Assembly: GCA_027422505.1 (NCBI GenBank)
Contig: JAPQWV010000001.1
Span: 1,488,001 to 1,552,000, forward strand
Direction of reading: 5' to 3'
DNA length: 64,000 nt
DNA from: Craterostigma plantagineum
Taxonomy: Eukaryota; Streptophyta; Magnoliopsida; Lamiales; Linderniaceae
Shown here piece by piece: positions 50,427-61,714 of this stretch; position 1 is the first letter of the stretch; each line of letters starts with the position of its first letter. The position numbers and the translations under genes are program-made. The notes under the pieces are model-generated. The model did not search any database. It saw only the letters and a list, made by a program, of their open reading frames with translations, and was not told where the DNA came from.

Positions 50427-51909
50427 CGGGGGACTCGGCCGGAGCCGGCGAGGTCAGCCACGGTGGCCGGCCAGGCAGGCGGCCTGGCCGGGCCGCGCGC
50501 CCACACCGGGCGCGGGGCTGTGCGCGCGGCGCGCGCGCACACATGCGCGGGCTGCGGGGGCAGCGCGCGCGCACCATGGACACGTTGGGCTAAGGGCGTG
50601 CGGGGACTTCTCGGCAGGGTGTGCGAGAGTCCGCGCGCACGGGACTTAGCCAATGGGCGAGACTTCTTGGCAGGGATGTGCGAGAGTTGGCGCGCGCGGA
50701 TGTGCGGGACTTCTCGGCAGGGCTTGGCGAGGTTGGCGCGCAAGGCTGGGGCAGCGCGCGCGCGGACAAGTGCGGCACAGGCGCGGCACTTAGGCAGGCC
50801 AGCGCACGCGAGGAGGCGGGCGCACATGTGAGCTGGCGCGAACGCTGAGGTTCGGCAGCGGCGACGACGGACGGCGGCGGCGGTCGGGTCGGACCGGGTC
50901 AAGCGGGTCGGACCGGGTCAAGACGGGTCGGACCGAGTCAAGACGGGTCGGACCGGGTCAAGACGGGTCGGACCGGGTCAAGACGGCGCGGCGGTCCGGC
51001 GGACGACGGCGGCGGTCGGCGGCGGCGCCGGAGTGACGACGGCCAAGCTGAGAGCTAGGCCGGGCATGGCCCACGCGAGGCGGGCCAGGCCGGGTGCGCG
51101 CGGCGCGGGGCGCGCGCGGCACTAAGCACGCGCGGCACTTGGCGCGCGGGGCATGGACCATGGGCGCGGGCGCGGGCTGCGGCTTGCTAAGTCCATGGAA
51201 GCTTCTGGAGGGAGGTTGACTTGGTTCAAAAGGTTTGAGATCGTTGGGGAGGATCTTGTTTGAATATTTACTATATTTAGAAGATATGAAAACAAGATAT
51301 GGAAGATCTCTTTGGAAGATCTTTTTGGGAGATCTTTACCAAGTCACAAAAGGAAGCTTGAGGCCTATAAATAGACCTCATTCGCCCAAGCCATGGGAGA
51401 CCACGAAATTGAGAGGAGAAGGACGAAATTGAGAGTCCAAGCAATTTCGAGGGCACTTCATAGCGAGCGAGAGCGAGTGAAGTGAGTCGGGTTCTTCGCC
51501 GAGGGTAGAATTCGACAAAGGGGTCGCGTTGAGGTTTTCACGAGCGCGTAGGCTAGTGATTAAGATCCCGCAAAGAGGGGACACTAGGAAAGTGAGACGG
51601 GTAGTTTAGGCTTGTGTTCGATCAAGACTAGACGCGAGGCCGAGGGTTGTTCGGTACCGTGTTTCCTATTGTGTAATCTTTGTTAATAAAGAACGGCCAA
51701 TCGGGGAGGCTTATCTCCGTTGGTCCCCTTCGATTAAGTCTTGTCTTATCTACGCTTCCGTGTGCAAAGTAGGGCAAGGCGTGAGAGGCGTGTTCCAATT
51801 TGAGCGCGTATCGTAGGGGCGAGACGCGGCTCAAAGGGGAAGCCGGTCACGGGCGCGTTTTGGGGTTGGGAATTTTCAAAAAAAATTCTAAGTCCTTTAC
51901 GGCGTGACA
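50279..51909 (+). mobile_element. Solo LTR, 1.63 kb, inserted at the end of the F-box gene
   Basis: It begins TGTTACACCC and ends GGCGTGACA (TG...CA, with imperfect inverted ends). The 5-bp repeat GACAG flanks it at 50274-50278 and 51910-51914, the mark of integrase-mediated insertion. Inside, a TATA box (CTATAAATAG, 51365-51374) and an AATAAA signal (51685-51690) give a U3-R-U5 layout on the plus strand. No gag-pol or second LTR is present, so it is a solo LTR left by recombination. The superfamily (Ty3 or Ty1) is not decided. U3 is extremely GC-rich between 50405 and 51180. Confidence 0.85.
50886..50986 (+). repeat. 20-bp tandem repeat in the LTR
   Basis: About five copies of GGGTCGGACCGGGTCAAGAC, the first slightly shorter. 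The unit contains the palindrome GGTCGGACC-like core. It sits inside the GC-rich U3 of the solo LTR. Confidence 0.8.
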
Positions 51910-52014
51910 GACAGATATGATAATTAGTAGCTTATTTATTCATTGGTCTTTTGTATGAATTGCAGTTGACTTTGTTTTTTGTTTTTATTCAGGCAAGAAT
52001 TTTTGTATAAACGC

Positions 52015-52230
52015 CAATGAGCCCTCAGTCCTACTGGCTGAGGGGGAGGTGCTTAGGGTCATGTTGGGAGAGGTCCTGAGTTCGAATCTCATCCCTGTGA
52101 CATTTCCCTAAGCCTGCCCACATGGGCCCAGACATGTGCGATTGACCTGGTCGACCTGTTTAGCAGGTAGTGGGTCGGCCCCGGGGTTTACCATCGGCTT
52201 TACCCGGTTACCAAAAAAAAAAAAAAAAAA
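52015..52230 (+). mobile_element. tRNA-derived SINE with poly(A) tail
   Basis: Starts near CAATGAGCCCTCAG and carries a pol III box-A-like region (CTGGCTGAGGGGGAGG) and a box B (GAGTTCGAATCTC). It ends in about 18 A's. The 12-bp TTGTATAAACGC flanks it at 52003-52014 and 52231-52242 as a target-site duplication. There is no coding capacity. Family name not known to me. Confidence 0.85.
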
Positions 52231-52242
52231 TTGTATAAACGC

Positions 52243-52865
52243 AGTAATGAAGTTTTGTATAATTTTCATAATGCATTGTCGTAAAAAAGATCCCTTCTGT
52301 TTCTATTTTATTTATATTATTGTGAATACAAGTAAATATTAGATTAATTTTTTAATCGCAATGATGATTGCGTGTGGATCGGCCTCATTTGATAAGAACT
52401 TCTCCATATTGTGATCGTGAATTCTCTAACCAACAGAGCGAAATCGAGGAAGAATAATAAATTAAATTTATTTGAAGAGTAAACCGAAAGTGGTTGGCTA
52501 AACTTAGCTAGCTAGAAGACACAAGAGACCTTTTTTAAACCAAAGATTTTATTAAATATTAGATTTGACGTAATCCCTTAAAAGAATACACATGTTCTCG
52601 GGACCACCGGCCTAACTGAAAATTGACTTTAATATATATTTATATATATAGTAATGAAAATACCTTATTATTCCGCTACTATAATGCCAAGGTAAGGAGA
52701 GTTTTCATTTAGTTAGTTGTAAATAGGCCTTACGGCCCATATATAATTTCATTTATATCTTAAAGCTCAATTGAATCCAAAGACAAGAATCCGAGTTCCG
52801 AGTTTCTACCAAAATAATCATCTCTCTCCCTAACACACACAGAGTCCACTCACTCACTTCCACCG
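52243..52865. other. Intergenic
   Basis: AT-rich spacer between the SINE and the Clp pseudogene. No gene or repeat recognised. Confidence 0.45.
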
Positions 52866-53952
52866 ATGGAATCTCTCACCTCTGCCAGTGCCACCGTACT
52901 AACCATCCCAACCACCGCCTACCCACGCCTCCTGTTGGCGTGGCAGCGGACCCGATCGAGTAATATCGCGGCGAAGTATTTGAACAATTAAAGATAAAAT
53001 GTGGAAACCGAGATTTAACGTGGAAAACCCCCAAACAAATCGAGGTAAAACAACGGACAAGGAAGAAGAATTCACTATAGGAGAAATATAGGAGTTACAA
53101 CCTCTCGTACTACAAAGGAGAAAACCCTCAATTTTCTCTCTTTATAGTCGGAGAAAATACCCGACAAACTCTCTATTATTTTCCCACTATTTTTTCTCTC
53201 TTCACTGATCCCTTTGGATTTCTTTTGTGGGATACCATTTTGCTTCGACGTCGTAGCCTATTTATAGGCAAATATTGCCACATGTGAACAATTAGAAAAA
53301 CACTTCAGCACATCAAAGGTGAATGCGGCGCAGTACTTCATGTTACTTTCTTTTGACCCATTCAAAGCCCCATGTGGCTATTATTATGTCGACACCTCCT
53401 CCGCCGCTATTCAACAACATGTAAACCTCTATTCCTCATTGCCACCCCTAAATGTTCCTCCCTTAGCCAGCATAAGCACGCCACAGCTGTATGAAACCCG
53501 TTCCCTTCGGCCCTCGTCCAGCGCCTATCCGCGTCGGCGCCGCAGACTCCATCCACCGCGATGCGCGGAGCTGAGTCCGACGCCATGGGACTCCTGGGCG
53601 GGGCGAGCGGGCAGGCCATCGAAGTCGAGATTCAGGCGAGGGAGGTGATGCACAACAAAACGAACGTGATGGAAATTTTATCCGAGTGCACGGGCAGATC
53701 TTACGGGCAGGTCGAGGAAGACATCGACAAATATCGACACATGTCGCCCATCGAGGCCGTGGAGTATGGGATCATCGACGGGGTTATCGATGGGGACGCT
53801 GTTATTCCCCTCGTCCCCGTCCCTGAAAAGGTGAAGTCTTCGATGTCGAGGAGAATAGTAAGGATCCTAGGAAGTTCTTGATGCCTGAGATTCCCGACGA
53901 TGAGTCTATTGAGTGGTGGATTGAATTTGAGGTTGACTTTTTTCTTTCTTGA
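52866..53952 (+). pseudogene. ClpP4-like chloroplast Clp protease subunit pseudogene
   Basis: It resembles nuclear ClpP4, a plastid Clp protease core subunit. It starts with a transit-peptide-like part (MESLTSASATVLTIPTTAYP), is interrupted by a solo LTR at 52933-53394, and resumes. A TGA lies in the joined transit-peptide frame near 53490. The mature start RGAESDAMGLL at about 53564-53597 is joined directly to GGASGQAIEVEIQAREVMHN, so about 100 residues holding the catalytic Ser and His are missing. The C-terminal part (MSPIEAVEYGIIDGVIDGD, then PLVPVPEKVKSSMS) shifts frame near 53847. The family end (FLMPEIPDDE) is found in another frame, with a stop at 53950. The lack of introns suggests a retrocopy, but this was not tested. 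Confidence 0.85.
52933..53394 (-). mobile_element. Solo LTR, 462 bp, inside the Clp pseudogene
   Basis: Starts TGTTGGCG and ends GTCGACA (TG...CA). The 5-bp repeat CCTCC flanks it at 52928-52932 and 53395-53399. A minus-strand TATA box (TATAAATA, 53259-53266) sets the orientation. No internal coding region. It interrupts the transit peptide. Confidence 0.8.
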
Positions 53953-54329
53953 AATTGATTTTTGCTTACGAACGAGGTGCAGGAGCTCCGCTCTTTATGG
54001 CCCTGAGGGAGTTTGTTCGATGTTGTGAAAAATGGGTTGTAATGTTTGCCTTCAATTCGAAAGCTGTTTTTCATTTGGTGTGTCGTGATGGATGAGAAAA
54101 GCTTATCGAATTTACATTTACCGTAAGCAACTTGGAGTTATTCCAGTACGAGGAACGATCTTCCTTGTTTTAGTTAAGCATATATGTCCGAATAGCTGAC
54201 AGAAAATACATCTATCATAGATATTTCACCCGATCATCGGCAGTACGACATTAAATTACAAAAGTCGAAAACTAAACTACATATATATATAACACATCCT
54301 GCTAATCACATCTGTTTCTCATCGTCCCT
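53953..54329. other. Intergenic
   Basis: 3' flank of the Clp pseudogene and of the receptor kinase (-). AT-rich; nothing recognised. Confidence 0.45.
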
Positions 54330-57300
54330 TCAGTTCCCAGGAACACTATTCTGAGAAAGAACTTCACCAAACCTAAGAAACAGCTGCGCATCAGACGATT
54401 GCTGGTCGCCAACGAGCCCTAATTTCACGGGTCGAACCGTATTCGTCGACGTTAACTTATCATACTCTACAACAGTAGCAGCAGCATTTGCATTATTCTC
54501 AGGCACCATCGTCGTAAGAACACGAACAACCTCGTGCATCGACGGCCTATCCAAAGGTTGTCTCTTAGTACAAAGCAACGCAAGCTGAAAAACCTTCTTC
54601 ACTTCCCCGAGATCCTCACACGTCTCCAAAATCTCCCCATCCACGGTCTCCATCACAGTATCGTTCGCCGTCTTTGCCAATATCTGAACGAAAAAACCAT
54701 CCTCACATAAATAAAAAAAACAAGACGATAGAAAGGAAAGAATAAATCGTCGGAAGAAAAAACTCTTGACCATCTGATGAAGGTTGGTCTCGTTATCCAC
54801 GGGCTTCCTCCCCGTGAGCAGCTCAAGCAAAACGATCCCATAGCTGTACACATCAGACTTCTCCGTGAGCCTCGAGGTTCGAGCGTACTCGGGGTCGATG
54901 TACCCTATCGTCCCCACCACGTAGGTCGAAGTGTGCGTCTTCGAACCACACAAATTCTTCGCAATCCCAAAATCGGTCAAGTGCGCCTCTAAATCACCGT
55001 CGAGCAATATGTTTGACGACTTTACGTCCCTATGGACTATCCTCGGGCTGCAGTCGTGGTGAAGGTAAGACAATCCCTGGGCCGAGCCCAAGGCTATGCG
55101 CAAACGAACCTCCCAAGAAAGTTTCTTCGTTTTGTTATTACTGCAGGGCCCGTGGAGTAGGTCCCACAAGCTTCCGTTTTCCATGTAGTCGTAGAAGAGC
55201 AGGTTGGCGAAGGGGGAGAGCGAGTAGCCTTGTAGGCCGACGAGGTTTCGGTGCTTTATGCTTCCTATGGTTTCTAGCTCGGTTTCGAATTCCTTGAGGG
55301 AATTGGCGTGTTGTGAAAAGAGGAGCTTTTTAACGGCGACTGGGCGACAGTTTTTCAGGACGCACTTGTATACGGTGCTCGACGCGCCTCGGCCGACGGC
55401 GTACTTTTCGCTGAGGTTTTCGGTCATCCTCATTATGTCGTCGTAGACGTGGAGCGCCATGTTCATGTGGAGGATCACGAGCTTCGGGGACGACGAGTAG
55501 TACTTAACTGCGCACGTTTTTTTATTTAGAAAAAGGTACATTAAGTTTCAGGCCCCAAAAATGTTTTAAAATCGGATTAAGATCCTTTTCGAAAAAAATT
55601 AGTTTAAATGACCCAAAATTTAGAAATAAGGACCTAAAATATGAATTATTATCTAATTATCGTTGTGTTATTTCAGAACAATGAAGTGTTACTGCAGAAC
55701 AATGAAGTGTTACTGAACAAATCGAGTCCTTAAAACTAATTTTTTTCCTATCAGGGCCTGAATTTAGAATTCAAGGCCCTCACAGGGGCCTGAACAAAAA
55801 TTGCCCCTTCAAAAAATACGTTTTTTTGTCGCGATAGGCAGAAATATAACCTGGTTTCTCGAGGGGTAGTTCGGCGGGGTACGACTTTGGGGGGCGTGGC
55901 CAAAACGCGGCGAATAGTATCATGAGGAGAACGATGAGTGCGCCGATGGTTATTCCGAGAATGGCCGCTTTGGATATCAGAACTGCGACGGGAAAATAGA
56001 TGGAAGTTAAGACTTCTCTGCGCTTTTGAGTGGTGAGGAAGAAAATGGTAAGAACGAGGAAGGAACGAACCTCGATCTGTTGGATGAGGCGAACGGCAAG
56101 AAGCCGACCAATAGCCGCAGAGGTCGGGATTCCCTTGGAAGCTGAGGAAATATGGGCGAGCGCGTTACGTATTTAAGTAAATATGGACATGAAAGTGTTA
56201 CGAAAAATGGAACCTGTCGGGCGAAAATCTCGAAAAGATATTTCTGGACGGAATGTAACCGGCGAGATTGTTGTAAGAGACGTTCCTGAGAAATGAAGAA
56301 GCGAAAGTCGTGTTGAGTCTTTTTACGGGGGCAAATGTTTGGGAACTAAAGAGGGAAACTTACAGAACGGTGAGGCTTAGGCAGCTTGCAAGAGGCATTA
56401 CATCGCCAGATAAATTGTTGCTCTCCAGCTTACTGTAATGATGAACGAGTTTCGCTAAATAATCATTGCAACATCCAATAACTCATCAGACGAAAAAAAA
56501 AAATAAATTCAGTTACTTACAGCAGGAAAAGATTTTGTAGCTGGCCTAGTTCAAGCGGAATCGGGCCCGAGAGATGATTACTCGAAAGATCTCTACGAAA
56601 ACGAGAGAAGAGATGAAGTTACAACACCAACATTAATTTAGAAAAAAGATTTCTAACTTGTCATTATGAGGTTGTTGGCAGGTGATTACATATCCATAAT
56701 GCTTCTCAAATTGCCAAACTCAGCTGGTATGAACCCAGACAAACTGTTATTGCTTAAATCCCTGTTAGAACAGACTTTCATGTCAGAGTGAAAGATCAAT
56801 AAGGAAAAAGTTATAGAAGCAGAGACAAATATACGACGAACTCACAGTTTTAGAAGGTGTTCGAGGTCGCCGAGAGAGGGTGGCATAGAGCCGCTGATAT
56901 TGTTATTCGATAGATCTCTTCGATCCCATACAAAAGGAAGTATATTGATTACAAATCAACAAGAATAAAGCGGCTAGATGATATTTAAAGAAAACTCACA
57001 ATGTGTCCAAATTGCCAATTTTTGATAGCTCAATAGGAAATGGCCCACCGAGATTGTTCGATGATAAGTTCCTAAAAGGGCCGTAAACAGAAATCATTAC
57101 ATCATCGTGCAATACTAATACCAAAAAATCAAGATATGCAGAGAACATTGAACTCACAGATAGGTCATGCTTTCGAGCTTTTGAAACGCCTTTGGAATAC
57201 TACCGCTCAGTTTATTTCCATGTACATTCCTGTTTTCACAAATAAAAACAGAACACTTCGAGTTATTACAGTTACATGCCTTCTGAAAAATTATATGATG

Positions 57301-59870
57301 AAGTTCAAGGTCAGCATAAGATATCAAGAATCTTACAGGCTATTCAGATTCGAACACGAGCTAAGATTATCGGGTATAGGACCTTCCAAATTGTTGCCAG
57401 CAACATTCCTGAAAATAATCAAAGGCATATAATCATTCTCATCAGACAAGTAAAACTCTTAAGAAAAATGTATTTCTTTTTAAAAACTATGGAAAGCATA
57501 CAAATCAAACAAATCTGTTAGCTTCCCAAGTTCTTCAGGAATACGCCCAGTCAGCAGATTATCATTTAACTCCCTGAATATGAAAAAGAAAAGAACGAAA
57601 ATAATATTAAAATGGCTAATGGTTAACTCCATGGATGGAAAAGATTCGTACAAATAGTGAAGCTTTGTCATATTTCCGAGCTCGGCAGGAATGGAGCCAG
57701 TGAGCTTATTCCCTTGAAGATATCTTCATGAAGAAAGTGTAAGACCATTTAAGACAAAGACTATTCTGATATCAGTTCAATGGCTAACTTCATAGAAATG
57801 ATATCTTACAGTTTCTCAGTGTATGTCAAGTTTCCAAGAATTGGCGGTATCGTCCCACTCAGCATATTGCAACTTAGGTCCCTGGAGACAACAATAATTA
57901 TCCTCGGATACATTTAAGAAAGTCCACTACATAATATTGCAGAAATCCACTTACAGAACTGCAAGAGCTTGCATCAATCCAATGACTGATGGGATCTTCC
58001 CTGAAAATCTGTTCCCTTGCAGGGACCTAATTAGTAATAACACCAACCTTAGCTGAGTATGTTTTCTTTATATATATGTAAACGAAGTAAATATTCAAGA
58101 AAGACTCACAATGTTGCAACTTGGAGAAACCCAATGTCGAACGGTATTTCACCAGAGAAATTATTATACGACAGATCCCTGAGACCAAATAATATAAAAT
58201 TTTTATCAGGTACGAATAAAATATACATATAAACAAAAAAATATATAAATGTCAGGTTTAAGAACATACAGGACTTGGAAGGAAGTGCAGTTCCCAATGT
58301 TGTCTGGTATTGAACCGCTAAGGCTATTATTCCTAACATCACTGCGCATTATGGTAGAAGAAAATATACATATCTTTTAAAAAAAACATCCTATGATCAT
58401 AGCTAATTAAATAACATTTACAAGATTAAAATGAATGGAAGACTTACAAGTACCATAACCCTGTTAGCTGACACATATCAGGAGACAGCCCCCCTTGCAA
58501 GTTATTTCCCCGCAAACCCCTATGCATGTTGTGAACAATTGCATTTTCAGTCATCGGAGTTATTTAATTTTTCAGATTTAGCACGAAAGTTTTTGACTCG
58601 AACTTACAAGTACTGGAGAACTTCGTTCCAGTAAATAAGTCTGGGGATTTCTCCACTAAGCATGTTCTGAGCCAAGTCTCTGGAGTAAATGATATCTTTC
58701 TATTAATAAATTTAGTTTATTTCTCAATTCAAGATGATATTTTTCGAAGGAAGACTTACAAGATTTTGAGATTAGGGACTTGTGACAGAGTTGAGGGGAT
58801 AGGACCGGTCAACTGATTGTTCTTCAGGACCCTGTTTTATTTTAGACATATTATAGAGATGATAGTCGAAAAAAATAATAAAGAATGTAAAAACAAAATC
58901 GCTTACAAAATCTCAAGCTGCTTTAGCTTCGAAATGGAGAATGGAATATCTCCAGAGATCTCATTGAACGACAAGTCCCTTCAACAAAGTATGCAAGCAT
59001 TTATTACATCATAGATTGACATGTAAGTAGTTATAAAATCTTTCAATGTAATGAAATGAAACAGTAACTCACAAGCTCTGCAATGCTAAGCAGTCCCCAA
59101 TTTCATCTGGGATTTGTCCAGAGAGCTGATTCGCCCTCAAATCACTTGTTCAAGAAGACAAAGAATCATACAAGACTTTTCATTTGCTTAGTTCAAAAAA
59201 TAAATTAATTGCAAAAAAAAGTCGAGCTTTAGTATAACCCACGATCAGTTTCCATCATATAATATAATGTTTCTACAATACAGTCGATTAAATTTGAAGA
59301 TACCAAGAATTGGACACACTTGAGGACATGTAATTTAATGATGAAAACACAGAGAAAGAAGAGAAGCGTTTACATGGAGACGAGGTCTTTAAGCTGTCCA
59401 ATGGCAGGTGAAATCTCCCCAGCAAGATTCAGACCAGAGAGATTACTGTACAAGCATACGAAACCAGAGATTACTTGCAGTTAAGACAGTAAAATAGCAC
59501 TGTAATAAAGAGAAAAGAAAGGTTTGTAGTAAGCAGATTACAGTGCAACAACGCTGAAGGTGACATTATCGCATGTAATCCCTCTCCAAGCACAATAATC
59601 TGCGGACGAAGACGACGCACCATCTTCAAGAACCCAATCGTAAAGCACGTTTTCCAAATCTCTAAAAGATTTCTTCATCTCAATCAAAGCAGAACCTAAT
59701 CCTCGAAATCACAGAAGAAAAAAAAGTATTGAAGAACAGTAATATGGTGATGACGAAGACAAAACACGAGGCAAGGCAATAAACCCACCGTCGTCGCAAT
59801 ACACATAAGCAGAGCTCAAGAACACAGCTAAAAATCCAACAAGTGCCAATCTTTTCCAAGAACCAGCCAT
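54330..59870 (-). CDS. ERECTA-family LRR receptor-like kinase
   Basis: Plasma-membrane receptor kinase that perceives EPF/EPFL peptides in organ growth and stomatal patterning. Start at 59870 (MAGSWKRLALVGFLAVFLSS is a signal peptide). Exons include 59789-59870, 59542-59695, many short LRR exons (about 72 nt, one repeat each, such as LDLSYNNFSGEIPFDIGFLQ), a transmembrane exon (ITIGALIVLLMILFAAF) and kinase exons ending at 54330. The intron 54684-54770 is 87 nt and keeps the frame open. The kinase looks active: GRGASSTVY loop, VAVKK, HRDVKSSN, DFG and GTIGYIDPEYARTS. MNMALHVYDDIMRMTENLSE is the ERECTA juxtamembrane signature. Whether it is ERECTA or an ERL paralogue is unclear. No break was seen, though not all of the LRR exons were traced base by base. 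Confidence 0.9.
55541..55805. repeat. Inverted-repeat insertion in an ERECTA intron
   Basis: GTTTCAGGCCCC at 55545-55556 pairs with GGGGCCTGAAC at 55785-55795. Between them a 20-bp unit (CAGAACAATGAAGTGTTACT) is tandemly doubled near 55673-55714. Possibly a small non-autonomous element; target duplication not identified. Confidence 0.4.
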
Positions 59871-61714
59871 GATTCTGCTCAATCGCAACGAAATGGGATT
59901 CTAGTTCGTAGTTGGAGCATTGGGCGTGGAGCAGAATGAACCTAATTTTCTAGTACTTCAAAGAGCTGTAATGAGGAAAGACACAGCAAAGCTACTGCTT
60001 AGTTGTATTGTTCAGTCACATCGTTTCTGCAACGTCCTCAGAGAAGAGAGAGAGGAGAGTGTGTATAAATGATACATTACAACTACTGCATGCAATTAAA
60101 TGCAGGCAAAAAATATGAGGTGAGAGAGAGAGAATGAAAGAAAACTATATTATTATTTTGAAAAGGATGACCCCATCTGCCAAAGCTCTGCTGCCAGTAC
60201 TATCCCTGCAGCACAACAACAAATGCATCTGCTGCAGCCCCTCTCTCTCAAATCAAGAAACGCAAAATTACAAACAAGTACATATATCTCTCTGTATCTA
60301 TATGCGAGTCCCTACAATCTAAAGCGGCCCATGCATTTTGAAATGTGAGGTGTTTTCTGGGATATAAAAGACTCGAGGGAATAGAGAAAAAAGGATAAAC
60401 TTATCATTTATAATGAGAAGACTGTCGACAAGCCTTTAACTACCGTAGTTATTGTTAGGTACCAACAGAACACTTGCTCTGTTCTCGTCTTTTTTTTTTT
60501 TTCAGTTATGTAACATTATTATTACAACGCTTGTTCATCAACTGCTAAAAAATTTGGAGGCTGCTTACTTTGCATTTGTTCAAATGAAACTTCATCTAAC
60601 TTCTTACGTGTGATGTAAGGGGTATTAGTGTAGAGATGACTGTGTACGGTCAAATCTAGTAAAAAGATTGGATCTTTATTAACTTTTCTGAGAGGTAAAG
60701 AGCTTAACAAGTCGCTGTCGTTGCATCAATACGGTAATTCTTTCTTCAGTGTAAAACGCTTTTTCTTCTCCTTTAACGAACTTACCCTTATACATGAAAA
60801 GTCCTTATCGTCCTCTTATAGTTTGCTAATTGCTTCTTTCCGTATCTTTCGACCCACATAAAGAGAAATGAACGTACATCTTTTTTTTTACTCGTTGATA
60901 CAGTAAAAATTAGCATTAACGACATTATGAGGATAAAAAAAGATAGATGCATGAACACTTTTTAAATTTAGCACTATTTACATTTAGTAACAGAGATCTT
61001 TAGTGTCTAAGCACTGTACCGTTTTACGCCATGTGAATATAGGTAATAAAACAGCGTCCGAAGCATAAGAAAGTTGATTCGTTTGTTATCTGATTATGGA
61101 ACTATACGTACTTTCACAATATCCATTAGCTAACTATGATATCCACTTTACCTATTCGTGAATTATTTAGTATAGTTGTTGGCCCACAATGTCACATTTA
61201 TATCCAATTATCCCAAGAAATAAAAAACATTCATTTATAAGAATTCGCAGCAAAATTCCCGAAATCGATCGAAGGACATGGTGAAATTAATGGTAATAAC
61301 TGCTGCTGTTCATTTCGCTCTGCGCAACATTTGACCAGAGAGAAAAAACAAGAAAGGTCCCCCTTTAAATCCCAGAGAAGCCTCTCCTGTACACAAAGTA
61401 ATATTACAAGCAAGGCCCCACAATATAGAATCTTGCAACTTACCCACATAAACTCTCATTTTGTAATTTTTTTTTTGGAATTGTGATGCGTAATATGACA
61501 TTCAATGTCTGAAAAATAAGGAGACGAGGGAATGTTATGTTAAAAGGTAGACAGACAGAGGTAAGTAGTAAGATGGGGACAATAGTCACATGCATAATCA
61601 GATGATTATTAAACAACAAGTATTTCTAAATCACGTGTCTATTTAGTAAAATGTTGATACTGCTGCAGACGTACGGAGATCCACCAATAATCTCATCACT
61701 CAATAGGATATAAA
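59871..61714. other. Intergenic, upstream of ERECTA-like gene and 3' of nitrilase gene
   Basis: The ERECTA promoter and leader lie near 59880-60120, with a GA run at about 60043-60058 and 60121-60133. The rest is AT-rich without coding potential. Short ORFs here have no family resemblance. Confidence 0.45.

Noticed and set aside
50324..50902. 192-codon minus-strand ORF and several plus-strand ORFs
   Set aside because: Ala/Arg/Gly/Pro-only text from the GC-rich LTR U3; no start context or homology.
51235..51432. Short ORF downstream of the LTR TATA region
   Set aside because: Spans the presumed transcription start of the LTR and shows no gag-like motif.
52015..52230. Functional tRNA gene
   Set aside because: Box A and B are present, but no cloverleaf or anticodon arm was found; the poly(A) tail and duplication fit a SINE.
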